Notes: generated by a model from the letters alone, not told the origin. A stretch of DNA of 64,000 bases from Methylobacterium oryzae (GCF_021398735.1 NZ_CP090349.1:3925001-3989000), one strand, 5' to 3'; shown: positions 1 through 9,163, counted from the first letter of the stretch. Translations and numbers: made by a program.

Positions 1-1
1 C

Positions 2-1258
2 GCCGAGATCGTGGCCCAGGCCAACGACTTCGACCTCGTCGTGCTCCACACCTCGGTGCCGTCGTTCAAGTCCGACGTGAAGACGATCGAGGCGCTCAAG
101 GCCGCCAACCCGAAGCTCATCGCCGGCCTGATCGGCGCCAAGGTCGCGGTCGACGCCGCCGGCGCGATGGCCCAGGCCCCGGTGGTCGATTTCTGCGCCC
201 GCAACGAGTTCGACTTCACCGTCAAGGAGGTCGCCGACGGCGTCCCGATGTCGGAGATCAAGGGGCTGTCCTATCGCGACGCCAACGGTGTCGTGGTCCA
301 CAACGAGGACCGCGAGATCATGACCGACATGGATCAGCTGCCCTTCGTCACCAGCGTCTACAAGCGCGACCTGGAGATGGAGAAGTACTTCATCGGGTAC
401 CTGAAGCACCCCTACATCTCGTTCTACTCGGGCCGGGGCTGCAAGAGCCGCTGCACCTTCTGCCTCTGGCCGCAGACGGTCGGCGGCCACACCTACCGCA
501 CCCGCTCGGTCGCCCACGTGATCGAGGAGATCAAGTACTGCCTGAAGGAGTTCCCGCAGACCAAGGAGTTCTTCTTCGACGACGACACCTTCACCGACAA
601 CCTGCCGCGCGCGGAGGAGATCGCCCGCGAACTCGGCAAGCTCGGCGTCACGTGGTCGTGCAACGCCAAGGCGAACGTGCCGCGCGAGACCCTGAAGGTG
701 CTCAAAGAGAACGGCCTGCGCCTGCTGCTGGTCGGCTACGAGTCCGGCAACCAGCAGATCCTGCACAACATCAAGAAGGGCATGCGGGTCGAGGTCGCCG
801 AGAAGTTCACCAAGGATTGCCACGACCTGGGCATCGCCATCCACGGCACCTTCATCCTCGGCCTGCCGGGCGAGACGAAGGAGACGATCCAGGAGACGAT
901 CAACTTCGCCAAGCGGATCAACCCGCACACGATCCAGGTCTCGCTGGCGGCGCCCTACCCGGGCACCTTCCTGTACAAGCAGGCGGTGGAGAACGGCTGG
1001 CTCGACATCGAGAACGCTGAGCTCGTCGACGAGAACGGCGTGCAGGTCGCGCCGCTGCACTACCCGCACCTCTCGCACACCGAGATCTTCACCTCGGTCG
1101 AGGAGTTCTACAAGAAGTTCTACTTCCGGGCGCCGAAGATCGCCTCGATCGTCAGCGAGATGGTGCGCTCGCCCGACATGATGAAGCGCCGCCTGCGCGA
1201 GGGCGTCGAGTTCTACCGCTTCCTCAAGGAGCGTCAGGGCACCGCCAAGGCGGCCTGA
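2..1258 (+). CDS. hpnJ: HpnJ, hopanoid-associated radical SAM protein (5' end missing)
   Basis: The reading frame is open from the window edge, so the N-terminus lies outside; about 418 residues are visible and the family is usually near 470. A B12-binding-like N-terminal segment comes first, then the radical-SAM cluster motif CKSRCTFC (CxxxCxxC), then an HGTFILGLPGET-type barrel segment. HpnJ proteins accompany bacteriohopanepolyol side-chain synthesis and are probably involved in forming the cyclitol ether side chain; the exact reaction is known only from the family. hpnK follows 121 bp downstream on the same strand, separated by a hairpin array. Assignment to HpnJ is firm because of the neighbouring hpnK, hpnN and hpnH. 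Confidence 0.9.
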   Translation, partial: AEIVAQANDFDLVVLHTSVPSFKSDVKTIEALKAANPKLIAGLIGAKVAVDAAGAMAQAPVVDFCARNEFDFTVKEVADGVPMSEIKGLSYRDANGVVVHNEDREIMTDMDQLPFVTSVYKRDLEMEKYFIGYLKHPYISFYSGRGCKSRCTFCLWPQTVGGHTYRTRSVAHVIEEIKYCLKEFPQTKEFFFDDDTFTDNLPRAEEIARELGKLGVTWSCNAKANVPRETLKVLKENGLRLLLVGYESGNQQILHNIKKGMRVEVAEKFTKDCHDLGIAIHGTFILGLPGETKETIQETINFAKRINPHTIQVSLAAPYPGTFLYKQAVENGWLDIENAELVDENGVQVAPLHYPHLSHTEIFTSVEEFYKKFYFRAPKIASIVSEMVRSPDMMKRRLREGVEFYRFLKERQGTAKAA

Positions 1259-1271
1259 AGTCAGAGGTCCG

Positions 1272-1358
1272 GGGACTGCGGTCCCGGCGGGGAGCGGGGC
1301 AGAGCCCCGCCCCTCTTCCAGGGCTCCGCCCTGGACCCGCGAGAGGGCGAGCCCTCTC
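1272..1358. repeat. Array of four short perfect hairpins between hpnJ and hpnK
   Basis: Four inverted repeats stand in a row: GGGAC/GTCCC (1272-1285), GCGGGGC/GCCCCGC with 3-nt loop (1294-1310), CCAGGGC/GCCCTGG with 3-nt loop (1318-1334) and GAGAGGGC/GCCCTCTC with 2-nt loop (1341-1358). They fill nearly the whole hpnJ-hpnK spacer. This looks like an interspersed palindromic element rather than a simple terminator; an effect on hpnK read-through is possible. Confidence 0.7.
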
Positions 1359-1379
1359 GACACCCGTTACGAGGTTACC

Positions 1380-2222
1380 GTGAAGCGTCTGGTCGTCACC
1401 GCGGATGATTTCGGGCTGAGCCCCGAGGTCAACGAGGCCGTCGAGCAGGCCCATCGCGACGGGATCCTCACGGCGGCGAGCCTGATGGTCTCGGCGCCGG
1501 CCGCCGCCGACGCCGCGGCGCGGGCCCGGCGGATGCCGTCCCTGCGGGTCGGGCTGCACCTCGTCCTCGTGGAGGCGTGGCCGACCCTGCCGGCGGAACA
1601 GCTTCCCGACCTGACGGACGAGGCCGGCCTGATGCGGGCCGACATGGCCCGCCTCGGCCTCGACTTCGCCCGCAGGCCCGCGGCCCGGCGCCAGCTCGCC
1701 GCCGAGATCCGGGCTCAGTTCGAGGCCTACCGGGCCACCGGCCTGCCGCTGGACCACGTCAACGCCCACAAGCACTTCCACGTCCACCCGCTGATCGCCG
1801 GGGCAGTGCTGCGCGTCGGCCGCGACTTCGGGATGCGCGCCCTGCGGGTGCCGCGGGAGCCGCGCGAGATCCTGCGCCGCGCCGAGCTCGGCGCGCGGCC
1901 GCGAGCCGCCCTCGACATCGCGCCCTGGGCGGCGCTGCTCGCCGTCCGCGCCCGGCAGGCCGGGCTGCTGATCCCCGACCGCACCCTCGGCCTCGCGTGG
2001 TCCGGCGCCATGACGCCCGCCCGTGTCGCGGCCCTGCTGGCCGAACTTCCGGACGGCCTGACCGAGCTCTACACCCATCCGGCCACCGCCGGCGGCTTCC
2101 CTGGCGAGGCGCCGGGCTACCGCTACGCCGACGAGCGCGACGCCCTGACCGCCCCCGCATCCCGGTCGGCCGCTGACGCGTCGGGCGCCGTCCGCGGCGG
2201 GTTCTCCGACTTCCTCGGTTGA
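1380..2222 (+). CDS. hpnK: HpnK, ChbG/YdjC-type deacetylase of hopanoid synthesis
   Basis: A 280-aa ChbG/HpnK-family carbohydrate deacetylase. The N-terminal VVTADDFGLS carries the metal-binding Asp pair, and the VGLHLVL and NAHKHFHVHP segments supply the His ligands of the fold. In hopanoid clusters HpnK deacetylates the N-acetylglucosaminyl hopanoid intermediate before further side-chain processing. Translation starts at a GTG (1380); no earlier in-frame start is attractive because the hairpin array lies directly upstream. Probably cotranscribed with hpnJ. Confidence 0.88.
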   Translation: MKRLVVTADDFGLSPEVNEAVEQAHRDGILTAASLMVSAPAAADAAARARRMPSLRVGLHLVLVEAWPTLPAEQLPDLTDEAGLMRADMARLGLDFARRPAARRQLAAEIRAQFEAYRATGLPLDHVNAHKHFHVHPLIAGAVLRVGRDFGMRALRVPREPREILRRAELGARPRAALDIAPWAALLAVRARQAGLLIPDRTLGLAWSGAMTPARVAALLAELPDGLTELYTHPATAGGFPGEAPGYRYADERDALTAPASRSAADASGAVRGGFSDFLG

Positions 2223-2230
2223 CCCAGGTC

Positions 2231-2254
2231 GTTATCTGACTTTAGTCAGATAAC
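2231..2254. promoter_or_regulatory. Perfect 10-bp inverted repeat abutting a start codon; likely MarR operator
   Basis: GTTATCTGAC, a 4-nt spacer TTTA, then GTCAGATAAC form a perfect 24-bp palindrome ending one base before the ATG at 2255. It is AT-rich in a GC-rich neighbourhood. The size and symmetry suit a MarR-family dimer, so autoregulation of the following gene is the simple reading. There is no room for a normal Shine-Dalgarno sequence, so the mRNA may be leaderless or start inside the palindrome. Confidence 0.75.
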
Positions 2255-3130
2255 ATGGAGCCTGCCGAGATCGCCCGCGTCCGCCGCTTCGCCCGCGCGG
2301 TCACCGCCGAGGTCGGCGCGCTCGATTCCTCGTTCCTCGGTCGCGGCCGTCCCCTGGGCGCGGCGCGGGTCCTGAACGCCATCGGCGCGGGCCGCGCGGA
2401 GATCGGCGAGATCCGCGCCTATCTCGGTCTCGATTCCGGCCTGATGAGCCGTCTCCTGCGGAGCCTGGAGGAGGAGGGGCTGGTGGCAACCGCGCCGCAT
2501 CCCGCGGATGCCCGCCGCCGGCTCGCCTCCCTGACCGAGGCCGGGCGGCGCGAGTTCGCGGCCTACGAGGCGCTGTCGGATGCCCGCGCCGTCGCCCTGC
2601 TGGAGCGCGCACCGCAGGTGGACGCGCTGCTGCACGCCATGGACCGGGTCGCCCTGGCCCTCGGCCGCGACGCCATCGCGATCCGGGAGGCCGACCCGAC
2701 CGACGCGGGCGCCCGCGCCTGCCTCGCCGCCTACTACGCCGAGCTCGCGACCCGGTTTGCCGGCGGGTTCGACGTCGCCCTGTCGTGCGACCCGGAGGCC
2801 GCCGCCATGGTGCGGCCGCGCGGCGTGTTCCTGCTCGCGTGCGCCGACGGGCTGCCGGTCGGATGCGTCGGGCTCAAGGGAGGCGGCGGCGCGGTCGCGG
2901 AGATCAAGCGGCTCTGGGTCGATCCCGCGGCGCGCGGGCTGGGCCTCGCCAAGCGGCTGATGCGGGAGGCCGAGGCCGCCGCCTGCGACCTCGGGATCCG
3001 GACGCTGCGGCTCGACACCAACAGCGCCCTGCCCGAGGCCCTGGCGCTCTACCGGCGGTCGGGCTGGGTGGAGATCGACCGCTTCAACGACGATCCCTAC
3101 CCGGACCACTTCTTCGAGAAGGCCCTCTGA
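2255..3130 (+). CDS. MarR-type regulator fused to a GNAT N-acetyltransferase
   Basis: The 291-aa protein has two parts. Residues 1 to about 140 are a MarR winged-helix domain (IRAYLGLDSGLMSRLLRSLEEEG recognition region, shown here only by position around residues 50-72). Residues about 145-291 are a GNAT acetyltransferase with the acetyl-CoA loop ARGLGLAKRL near residue 230. Fusions of this architecture are common in proteobacteria, but their substrates are mostly unknown. The perfect palindrome at the start codon suggests autorepression relieved by a ligand. It lies between hpnK and hpnN, but nothing in its sequence ties it to hopanoids. Confidence 0.88.
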   Translation: MEPAEIARVRRFARAVTAEVGALDSSFLGRGRPLGAARVLNAIGAGRAEIGEIRAYLGLDSGLMSRLLRSLEEEGLVATAPHPADARRRLASLTEAGRREFAAYEALSDARAVALLERAPQVDALLHAMDRVALALGRDAIAIREADPTDAGARACLAAYYAELATRFAGGFDVALSCDPEAAAMVRPRGVFLLACADGLPVGCVGLKGGGGAVAEIKRLWVDPAARGLGLAKRLMREAEAAACDLGIRTLRLDTNSALPEALALYRRSGWVEIDRFNDDPYPDHFFEKAL

Positions 3131-3175
3131 GGCTCTCCGAAGCGCCGGCCGCGACCGGCCGGCGCTGCTCGGCTT

Positions 3176-5863
3176 CTACTTGGCGGGCACCGGATCCTGG
3201 TGCGGGGCGGACTTGCGCAGGGCCGCACCGGCCGCCTTCTCGGCTTCCGGACGATCCTCGTCGGGCTGCTCCGGCGGCTCGCCGAGGGTCGCCGGAACCA
3301 CGAAGAACGCCGCCACCAGGGTGAAGAACAGCGACAGCGCCAGCAGCTTGCCCATGCTGGCCGTGCCCGGATGGCTCGACAAGACCAGCGACCCGAAGGC
3401 GCTGCCCGTGGTCAGCGCCGAGAAGAAGATCGCCCGGGTCAGGCTGGAGGCGAGCATGTCGGTCACGCCCGCCCGCCACGCGATCACGTAGTAGATGTGG
3501 AACGCCACGCCGACCGCGAGCATCAGCGGCAGGGCGATGATGTTGGCGAAGTTCAGCGGCATGCCGACGATGCGCATCGCCATCAGCGTCCAGAGCGTCG
3601 CGATCACCAGCGGGCCGAGGGTCATCGCCACGTCCCACGGCTTGCGCAGGGCGACCGAGAGGATGACGAAGATCAGCACGAAGGCCGTCACCGCCGCCTG
3701 CACGAAGGCGCCCAGGATCGTGTAGCTCGACTGCGTGGTGGCCACGGGCGCGCCGGTCGCGTGCGGGGCGACCTTCAGGACCTCGTCCGAGAACCGGCGG
3801 AGCACGGTGTCGTCGTTCGAGTCGCCCTTCGGGTGAACCTCGATGCGCGCCCGTCCGTCCGCCGCCACCCAGTCGGCCTTCAGCTGCGGCGGCAGGTTGT
3901 CCAGCGTGATCTTCTCGGGATGCAGCAGGTCGCGCAGGCGGGCGAGCAGCGGCACCAGATCCTTGGTGAGCGCCACCGAGGCCGCCTCGCGCATCTGCAC
4001 CGGTCCGGCGGCGAGCTTGTCCAGGGTGCCGGCGAGCTGCTTGGCCTCCTGGGCGCCCTTCGCGTCGCCCTTGGCGTCGGCCGAGAGGCCGTTGAGCGCC
4101 GCGGCGGCGTCCTTGAGCGCCTTGACGTTGTCGGCGTCGGTCGGCGGCGGCGGGCGGCGGCCGGGGTTGAGCACCGGGTCGAGGAGCTGGGCCGTGTCGG
4201 CGATCTGGGCCAGCTTCTTGTCCTGATCCCGCGGCACGAAGGTGTCGATGCTGTTGACCGAGGCGGTGACCGGCAGGGCCAGGAGCGTCTTCGACAGCGA
4301 CGGGACCTCCGCGACGCTGGGCGCCAGCACGTCGATGAAATTCGGGCTGGTCTCGGGATTCTTGATCAGGTCCAGGTAGGTCGCGATGGACTGCGTCTTG
4401 GCGCTGCGCAGGTGCATCGGGTTCGAGTCGAACGGCAGGTGCCAGAGCAGCGGCGCGCCGGCCAGGGTCACGAGGCCGACGCCGATCAGGATCGGCTTGC
4501 GGTGCCGGATGATCCAGGGGTCGACGCCGACGAGCCAGTCGGTCTGGACCGCGGCCTTCTCGCCCACCGGCTTGAACACCGCGATCAGGGCCGGCAGCAG
4601 GATCAGCGAGAACAGGAAGGCCACGATCATGCCGACGCCGGCGATCAGGCCCAGCTCCGACACGCCGCGGAAGGCCGTGGGCAGGAAGGCGAAGAAGCCC
4701 GCCACCAGCGACACCGCGGCGAGCGTCAGCGACCAGCCGACGCCCCGGGCGGCGGCGCGGATCGCGCTCTCCAGCGTCGGCTGCTCGTAGCGGTCGGCCC
4801 GGTAGCGCACCGAGAACTGGATGCCGAAATCGATGCCGAGCCCGACGAACAGGGCCGCGAAGGCCACCGAGATCGGGTTCAGCTCCTTGACCATGATGAG
4901 GCCCAGGGCGGCCGTGACCACGAGGCCCGCGAAGGTGGTGATGATCACCGCGCCGACGAGCTTGCCCGAGCGCAGGGCCAGCCACAGGAACAGCACGATC
5001 GCGCCGACGATGATGCTGTTGTTGAGGCCGGCATCCTCCGACAGCGTCGCGAACTCCTCGTCCGCCACCGCCACCGTGCCGGTCAGGCGCATCCGCAGGC
5101 CGTTCTGGGCGTCGATCCCGAGATCCTTGGCGACGTTGCGGATCAGCTTGGTCGCCTGGTAGCCGGGCTCCAGGGCGTTGAAGTCGAGGACCGGCTGGAT
5201 CACCACGAACTTCATCTTGTCGGTGACGCTGGTCTCACCCCCCGACAGGAGTTCCTGCCAGGACATCCGCGCCCGCTGACCCGCCAGCACCTTCTGCAGG
5301 GTGGCGTCGATCTGCCCCATGGGCTTCTCGAGGTCCTCGATCTTGGCGTCGCCGGTCTTCACGCCGCGCGCGCCCAGCGTCAGCACCCGCATGATGCCCC
5401 GCAGCGACGGGTCGGCGGCGAGCGGGCCGAGCAGACCCTGCTGCTGGGTCAGCGCCTCCAGGGTCTTGTCGAGGTCCGCCTGCGACATCAGCAGCAGGCC
5501 GTTCTTGTTGAAGAACGGGCCGCCGTCGGGCCGGTAGACCGTCTCGATCAGGTTCTTGTGCGCCGTGAGCGCCTTGGCGAGGTTGGCGGCCGCCTCCTCG
5601 GTCTCCTCCGGCGTCTCGCCGTTGATGACCGCGACGATGGTGTTGCTGCGCTGCGGGAACGCCTTCTCGAAATTGATCTCGTCCTGCCGCCACGGCTCCT
5701 TCGGGTCGATCAGCCGCTCGACGTCGGTGTTGATTCGGAACAGGTGCGCCGCGACTCCGAGGCTCGCGACCGTGAGGAACGCCGTGAAGGCGATCACGAT
5801 CCACCGATACCGCACCGAGAACGCGACGAGACTTTCGATCACGAGCACCCTGCCTGTTCGCAT
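3176..5863 (-). CDS. hpnN: HpnN, RND-family hopanoid transporter
   Basis: An 895-aa RND/MMPL-type protein. One membrane segment lies near the N-terminus (residues about 18-38), followed by a large periplasmic loop, a five-helix bundle (about 275-440), a second periplasmic loop (about 470-730) and a second helix bundle (about 735-860). HpnN moves hopanoids from the inner to the outer membrane in related alphaproteobacteria. The C-terminal tail is charged (EPPEQPDEDRPEAEKAA). The ATG at 5863 has no clear ribosome-binding site; an in-frame GTG five codons in is an alternative. It is convergent with the MarR-GNAT gene and diverges from hpnH across a 599-bp spacer. Confidence 0.9.
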   Translation of the reverse strand: MRTGRVLVIESLVAFSVRYRWIVIAFTAFLTVASLGVAAHLFRINTDVERLIDPKEPWRQDEINFEKAFPQRSNTIVAVINGETPEETEEAAANLAKALTAHKNLIETVYRPDGGPFFNKNGLLLMSQADLDKTLEALTQQQGLLGPLAADPSLRGIMRVLTLGARGVKTGDAKIEDLEKPMGQIDATLQKVLAGQRARMSWQELLSGGETSVTDKMKFVVIQPVLDFNALEPGYQATKLIRNVAKDLGIDAQNGLRMRLTGTVAVADEEFATLSEDAGLNNSIIVGAIVLFLWLALRSGKLVGAVIITTFAGLVVTAALGLIMVKELNPISVAFAALFVGLGIDFGIQFSVRYRADRYEQPTLESAIRAAARGVGWSLTLAAVSLVAGFFAFLPTAFRGVSELGLIAGVGMIVAFLFSLILLPALIAVFKPVGEKAAVQTDWLVGVDPWIIRHRKPILIGVGLVTLAGAPLLWHLPFDSNPMHLRSAKTQSIATYLDLIKNPETSPNFIDVLAPSVAEVPSLSKTLLALPVTASVNSIDTFVPRDQDKKLAQIADTAQLLDPVLNPGRRPPPPTDADNVKALKDAAAALNGLSADAKGDAKGAQEAKQLAGTLDKLAAGPVQMREAASVALTKDLVPLLARLRDLLHPEKITLDNLPPQLKADWVAADGRARIEVHPKGDSNDDTVLRRFSDEVLKVAPHATGAPVATTQSSYTILGAFVQAAVTAFVLIFVILSVALRKPWDVAMTLGPLVIATLWTLMAMRIVGMPLNFANIIALPLMLAVGVAFHIYYVIAWRAGVTDMLASSLTRAIFFSALTTGSAFGSLVLSSHPGTASMGKLLALSLFFTLVAAFFVVPATLGEPPEQPDEDRPEAEKAAGAALRKSAPHQDPVPAK

Positions 5864-6462
5864 CGGACGCGCCCCGTGCGCGACCGGCTCCTGCCATCTG
5901 TCCGGTCCGAACCCGGGCCACCGACACGGGCGGGCTCAGGGCTCCGCCGCGCGACGCTCCGCGATTCGGCCGGGTGCGCATCGGGTTCGAGGAACGCCAC
6001 ACCGCCCGATCCGAGCGCGCCGCGCGCGCCCGGCACCCGACTGATTGCGCCCGATGCGGTCCGCGGTCGGGACACCCGCCGCGGGCCGGGACTTGCATCG
6101 CGGCCACGAGGCTCAGTAAAGAGGGCGATGCCAGATTGCAACGCGGCCGCCGTGGCGCGCATCCCGCGCCCGCCCGTGTGCGCTAGCGCACGGCGTTTCT
6201 GGCGCGGCCACCCGAATCGTGGGATTCCGGTCGTATTGCCGACGCAATGCACGTGCTGTCCTCAACGATCGGGCGCGTCCGCCCACGGGCTCCGCAAGCG
6301 CGGTCCATGTGGCGCCGTTGCGTCAGGCACGGAATAAGATGTCATCGCCCCGCCGAAACGGGGTCATTTCAGATTAGTTCCAAGCTAGATGGCTGGAATT
6401 CGAGATTTTTTCGCGTTAAGCACCCCGATGTCCCGGGGCCGACGAAGTAAGGAGCCGCAATC
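5864..6462. other. 599-bp intergenic region between hpnN and hpnH
   Basis: No convincing gene is seen. Codon use in every open frame is poor and no RNA gene was recognised. The region must hold the divergent promoters of hpnN and hpnH. A 14-bp perfect palindrome GTGCGCTAGCGCAC lies at 6178-6191. The 3' part (about 6330-6430) is AT-richer, as expected for a promoter, and AAGGAG at 6448-6453 is the hpnH ribosome-binding site. Confidence 0.6.
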
Positions 6463-7626
6463 TTGGGTATCCCCCTCCGGTACGTCGCGAAGATCGGCGG
6501 CTACATCCTGAAGCAGCACCTCACGGGCCGCAAGCGTTACCCGCTTGTGATGATGATGGAGCCGCTGTTCCGCTGTAACCTGGCCTGCGCCGGCTGCGGC
6601 AAGATCGACTACCCGGACGAGATCCTGAACAAGCGCCTCCCGGTCGCCGACGCGCTCGAATCGGTGCGCGAGTGCGGAGCCCCGGTGGTGGTGATCGCCG
6701 GCGGCGAGCCGCTCCTCCACAAGGACCTGCCGCAGATCGTCGAGGGCATCATCGCCCAGAAGAAGTTCGCGATCGTCTGCACGAACGCGCTGCTCCTCGA
6801 GAAGAAGATCAAGGAGTACAAGCCGAGCCCGTACTTCACGTGGTCGATCCATCTGGACGGCGACAAGGAGATGCACGACCAGTCGGTGTGCCAGCGCGGC
6901 GTCTACGACAAGGCCGTGGCGGCGATCGCGAAGGCCAAGGAGATGGGCTTCCGGGTCACCATCAACTGCACCTTCTTCAACAATTCCCAGCCGGAGAAGA
7001 TCGCCGACTTCTTCGACAGCGTGACCCGAATGGGCATCGACGGCATCACCGTCTCCCCCGGCTACGCCTACGAGCGCGCCCCCGACCAGAAGCACTTCCT
7101 GAACCGCAAGGCGACGAAGGACCTGTTCCGCGGCGTGTTCCGGCACGGCAAGGAGAAGGGCCGCGAGAAGTGGACCTTCCAGCAGTCGGGCCTGTTCCTC
7201 GACTTCCTGGCCGGCAACCAGACCTACCACTGCACCCCGTGGGGCAACCCGACCCGCACCGTGTTCGGCTGGCAGAAGCCCTGCTACCTGCTCGGCGAGG
7301 GCTACGCGGCGACCTTCAAGGAGCTGATGGAGACCACCGACTGGGACGCCTACGGCACCGGCAACTACGAGAAGTGCGCCGACTGCATGGTCCACTCGGG
7401 CTACGAGGCCTCCTCGGTGGTCGATTCGGTCCGCAAGCCCTGGAAGCCGCTGGTGCACGCGATCCGCGGCATCAAGACCGAGGGCGAGATGGCCCCCGAG
7501 GTCAGCCTGGAGAACCAGCGCCCGGCCGAGTTCGTGTTCTCGCGCAACGTCGCGCAGAAGCTGTCCGAGATCAAAGCGGCCGGCGTCGACACGAAGCAGG
7601 AAGCCCGCAAGCGCACCGCCGCCTGA
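6463..7626 (+). CDS. hpnH: HpnH, adenosylhopane-forming radical SAM enzyme
   Basis: A 387-aa radical SAM protein with the cluster motif CNLACAGC (Cys38, Cys42, Cys45), the VVIAGGEPLLH SAM-binding strand, and a C-terminal Cys-containing SPASM-like segment (CADCMVHSGYE). HpnH joins a 5'-deoxyadenosyl group to diploptene, the first step in building extended hopanoids. The start is a TTG at 6463, chosen because AAGGAG lies nine bases upstream and the N-terminus then matches the family. A strong terminator follows. Confidence 0.92.
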   Translation: MGIPLRYVAKIGGYILKQHLTGRKRYPLVMMMEPLFRCNLACAGCGKIDYPDEILNKRLPVADALESVRECGAPVVVIAGGEPLLHKDLPQIVEGIIAQKKFAIVCTNALLLEKKIKEYKPSPYFTWSIHLDGDKEMHDQSVCQRGVYDKAVAAIAKAKEMGFRVTINCTFFNNSQPEKIADFFDSVTRMGIDGITVSPGYAYERAPDQKHFLNRKATKDLFRGVFRHGKEKGREKWTFQQSGLFLDFLAGNQTYHCTPWGNPTRTVFGWQKPCYLLGEGYAATFKELMETTDWDAYGTGNYEKCADCMVHSGYEASSVVDSVRKPWKPLVHAIRGIKTEGEMAPEVSLENQRPAEFVFSRNVAQKLSEIKAAGVDTKQEARKRTAA

Positions 7627-7649
7627 CCGGCGCGCGCGACTGACGACAC

Positions 7650-7679
7650 GAGACCCGCGGCCGCGAGGCCGCGGGTCTC
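7650..7679 (+). terminator. Strong hairpin terminator after hpnH
   Basis: A perfect 13-bp stem, GAGACCCGCGGCC with GGCCGCGGGTCTC and a GCGA tetraloop, begins 23 bases after the hpnH stop codon. Only a short T-containing run follows. It also sits downstream of the converging GNAT gene and may act in both directions. Confidence 0.8.
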
Positions 7680-7707
7680 TTCGTGTCCGGACCCCGCGCG
7701 CGGCGCC

Positions 7708-8328
7708 TCAGCCGAGCCGCGGCACGTGCGGGGCGCAGTCGCGCGGCAGGGTCCCGTCGAGCCGCGGATCGGGCGCGACCTCGACGTGGATCGCGAAAGG
7801 AACGAAGCCGGAGCGCCGGTAGAAAGCGAGCGCGCCGGGATGGTCCAGCGTGCAGGTATGCACCCAGAACCGCGCGATCGGGCGCGCCCAGGCCCGGCCG
7901 ATCGCCGCGTTCATCAGCGTGCGGCCGATCCCGGTCCCGACCGCGTCCCCGGTCAGTCCGAGGAAGACCAGCTCGCAGGTGCCGGGCCGGCGGAAATCCA
8001 GTTCCAGCATGCCGACGTTCCGCCCGTCCCGCCGCAGCGCGAGAATCTCGACATCCCGGTCGGCCAAAATCGCCGCCAGCGCTTCGTCGGCCAGGGTGAG
8101 GCGCGAGAACCAGAGCCAGTCGGCGCCCACCGCCCGGAACAGGCTCCGGTAGGTCTCCGGGTCGGTGCGTTCCAGGGGCTCGAGGGCGAGCCCGGGCGGG
8201 AACGGCCGTCCGGGCCGCGGGGGCGGCGGGCGCAGCATCTCCAGGCTGGTGACGATCGTGGCGAGATGGCCGGGCGGCACCGCCGCGTAGCCCGGTGTGA
8301 GGGTCGGGATTCCGGTCTCCGGCAGCAT
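7708..8328 (-). CDS. GNAT-family acetyltransferase
   Basis: A 206-aa protein whose C-terminal two thirds is a GNAT fold: LELVFLGLT-like strand 4 (read here as ELVFLGLT), the acetyl-CoA loop GTGIGRTLMNAAI, and the closing HPGALAFYRRSGFVP segment. The start at 8328 is supported by a GGAGGGG ribosome-binding site seven bases upstream. It is the last gene of a minus-strand run that begins with the MfnF-like gene (spacers 3 to 30 bp). The substrate is unknown. Confidence 0.85.
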   Translation of the reverse strand: MLPETGIPTLTPGYAAVPPGHLATIVTSLEMLRPPPPRPGRPFPPGLALEPLERTDPETYRSLFRAVGADWLWFSRLTLADEALAAILADRDVEILALRRDGRNVGMLELDFRRPGTCELVFLGLTGDAVGTGIGRTLMNAAIGRAWARPIARFWVHTCTLDHPGALAFYRRSGFVPFAIHVEVAPDPRLDGTLPRDCAPHVPRLG

Positions 8329-8357
8329 CGATCCCCTCCGCGGTCGCCTCGGCGCGG

Positions 8358-9140
8358 TCAGGCGGAAAGCGGGCGCCGTCGCGCGACCAGCCACGGCAGC
8401 ACGCAGGCCGCCGACACCGCGATCGCGGCGGCGTAGGCCGCGACCGGGTCGATCCGCCCGAGCAGCAGGTGCACGCAGACATAGAAGGCCAGCACGCCGA
8501 ACGCGCCCTGGGCGCTGCCGCGCACCACCTCCAGGGCGGCGCCGACGCCGTCCTGCGCCCGGGCGAAGACGATGAGCGGCCAGGAGATGATCGGGATCGG
8601 CGCCAGGACGCCGCTCAGGCCGGAGCCGAGATGCGGCGCCAGCCCCGAGACCATCAGGACCAGGGCGGTGGCGGCCGCGAGCCGGGCCGGCATGTCCCAG
8701 CGCGGCGGGCGCGCCCGGCGGGCCGGCGATTCGGTCCCCGCGGCCGGCCGGCACAGGGCGACCACCAGGGCCATCGCCGGCAGGTCGATCGCCGTGGCGA
8801 GCCACAGGCCGGGCTGGATCACCCCGTGCAGCAGCGCGCCGCCGAGGACGAAGCCCGCGAGGGCGAGCAGCGCGGCCGCGAGGCCCCCCGTCCGCGGCGC
8901 GGCGACGGCGTAGACGAGGTAGCTGACGGTGACCGCGCCGAGCCCCTCCACCGAGCCGATCGCCGCGTCGGCGGCGAAGCGCTCGCCCTGCTCGGCGGCG
9001 AGGTAGATCGAGATCGGCGCCGAGGTCAGCGGGAGGCCCGAGAGCAGGCCGCCGACGAGGCTGCCCCACCGGCGCGCGGCCGCCGACACGGCCCACATCA
9101 GGGTCGGCGTGACGACGATCTTGGCGGCGATCAGGCTCAT
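8358..9140 (-). CDS. Polytopic membrane protein of unknown function
   Basis: The 260-aa sequence is strongly hydrophobic, with about eight to ten predicted helices. Short glycine and proline motifs (GGLLSGLPLTSAPIS near residues 29-43) recall small transporters. It lies 23 bp after the 66-aa small protein gene and 29 bp before the GNAT gene, so it is probably part of the same transcript. I do not recognise the family; a role linked to C1 or methylofuran metabolism is only suggested by position. Confidence 0.75.
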   Translation of the reverse strand: MSLIAAKIVVTPTLMWAVSAAARRWGSLVGGLLSGLPLTSAPISIYLAAEQGERFAADAAIGSVEGLGAVTVSYLVYAVAAPRTGGLAAALLALAGFVLGGALLHGVIQPGLWLATAIDLPAMALVVALCRPAAGTESPARRARPPRWDMPARLAAATALVLMVSGLAPHLGSGLSGVLAPIPIISWPLIVFARAQDGVGAALEVVRGSAQGAFGVLAFYVCVHLLLGRIDPVAAYAAAIAVSAACVLPWLVARRRPLSA

Positions 9141-9163
9141 GGCGACCGGCGGGTCCCGGGGCC

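Noticed and set aside
6178..6191. 14-bp palindrome GTGCGCTAGCGCAC in the hpnN-hpnH spacer
   Set aside because: A single GC-rich palindrome far from either start codon, with no partner site; not enough to call an operator.
3200..6337. A 1045-codon open frame opposite hpnN
   Set aside because: It is the antisense of a clear RND protein; its composition is Arg/His/Gln-rich as expected for a GC-rich shadow frame, and no family is recognisable.
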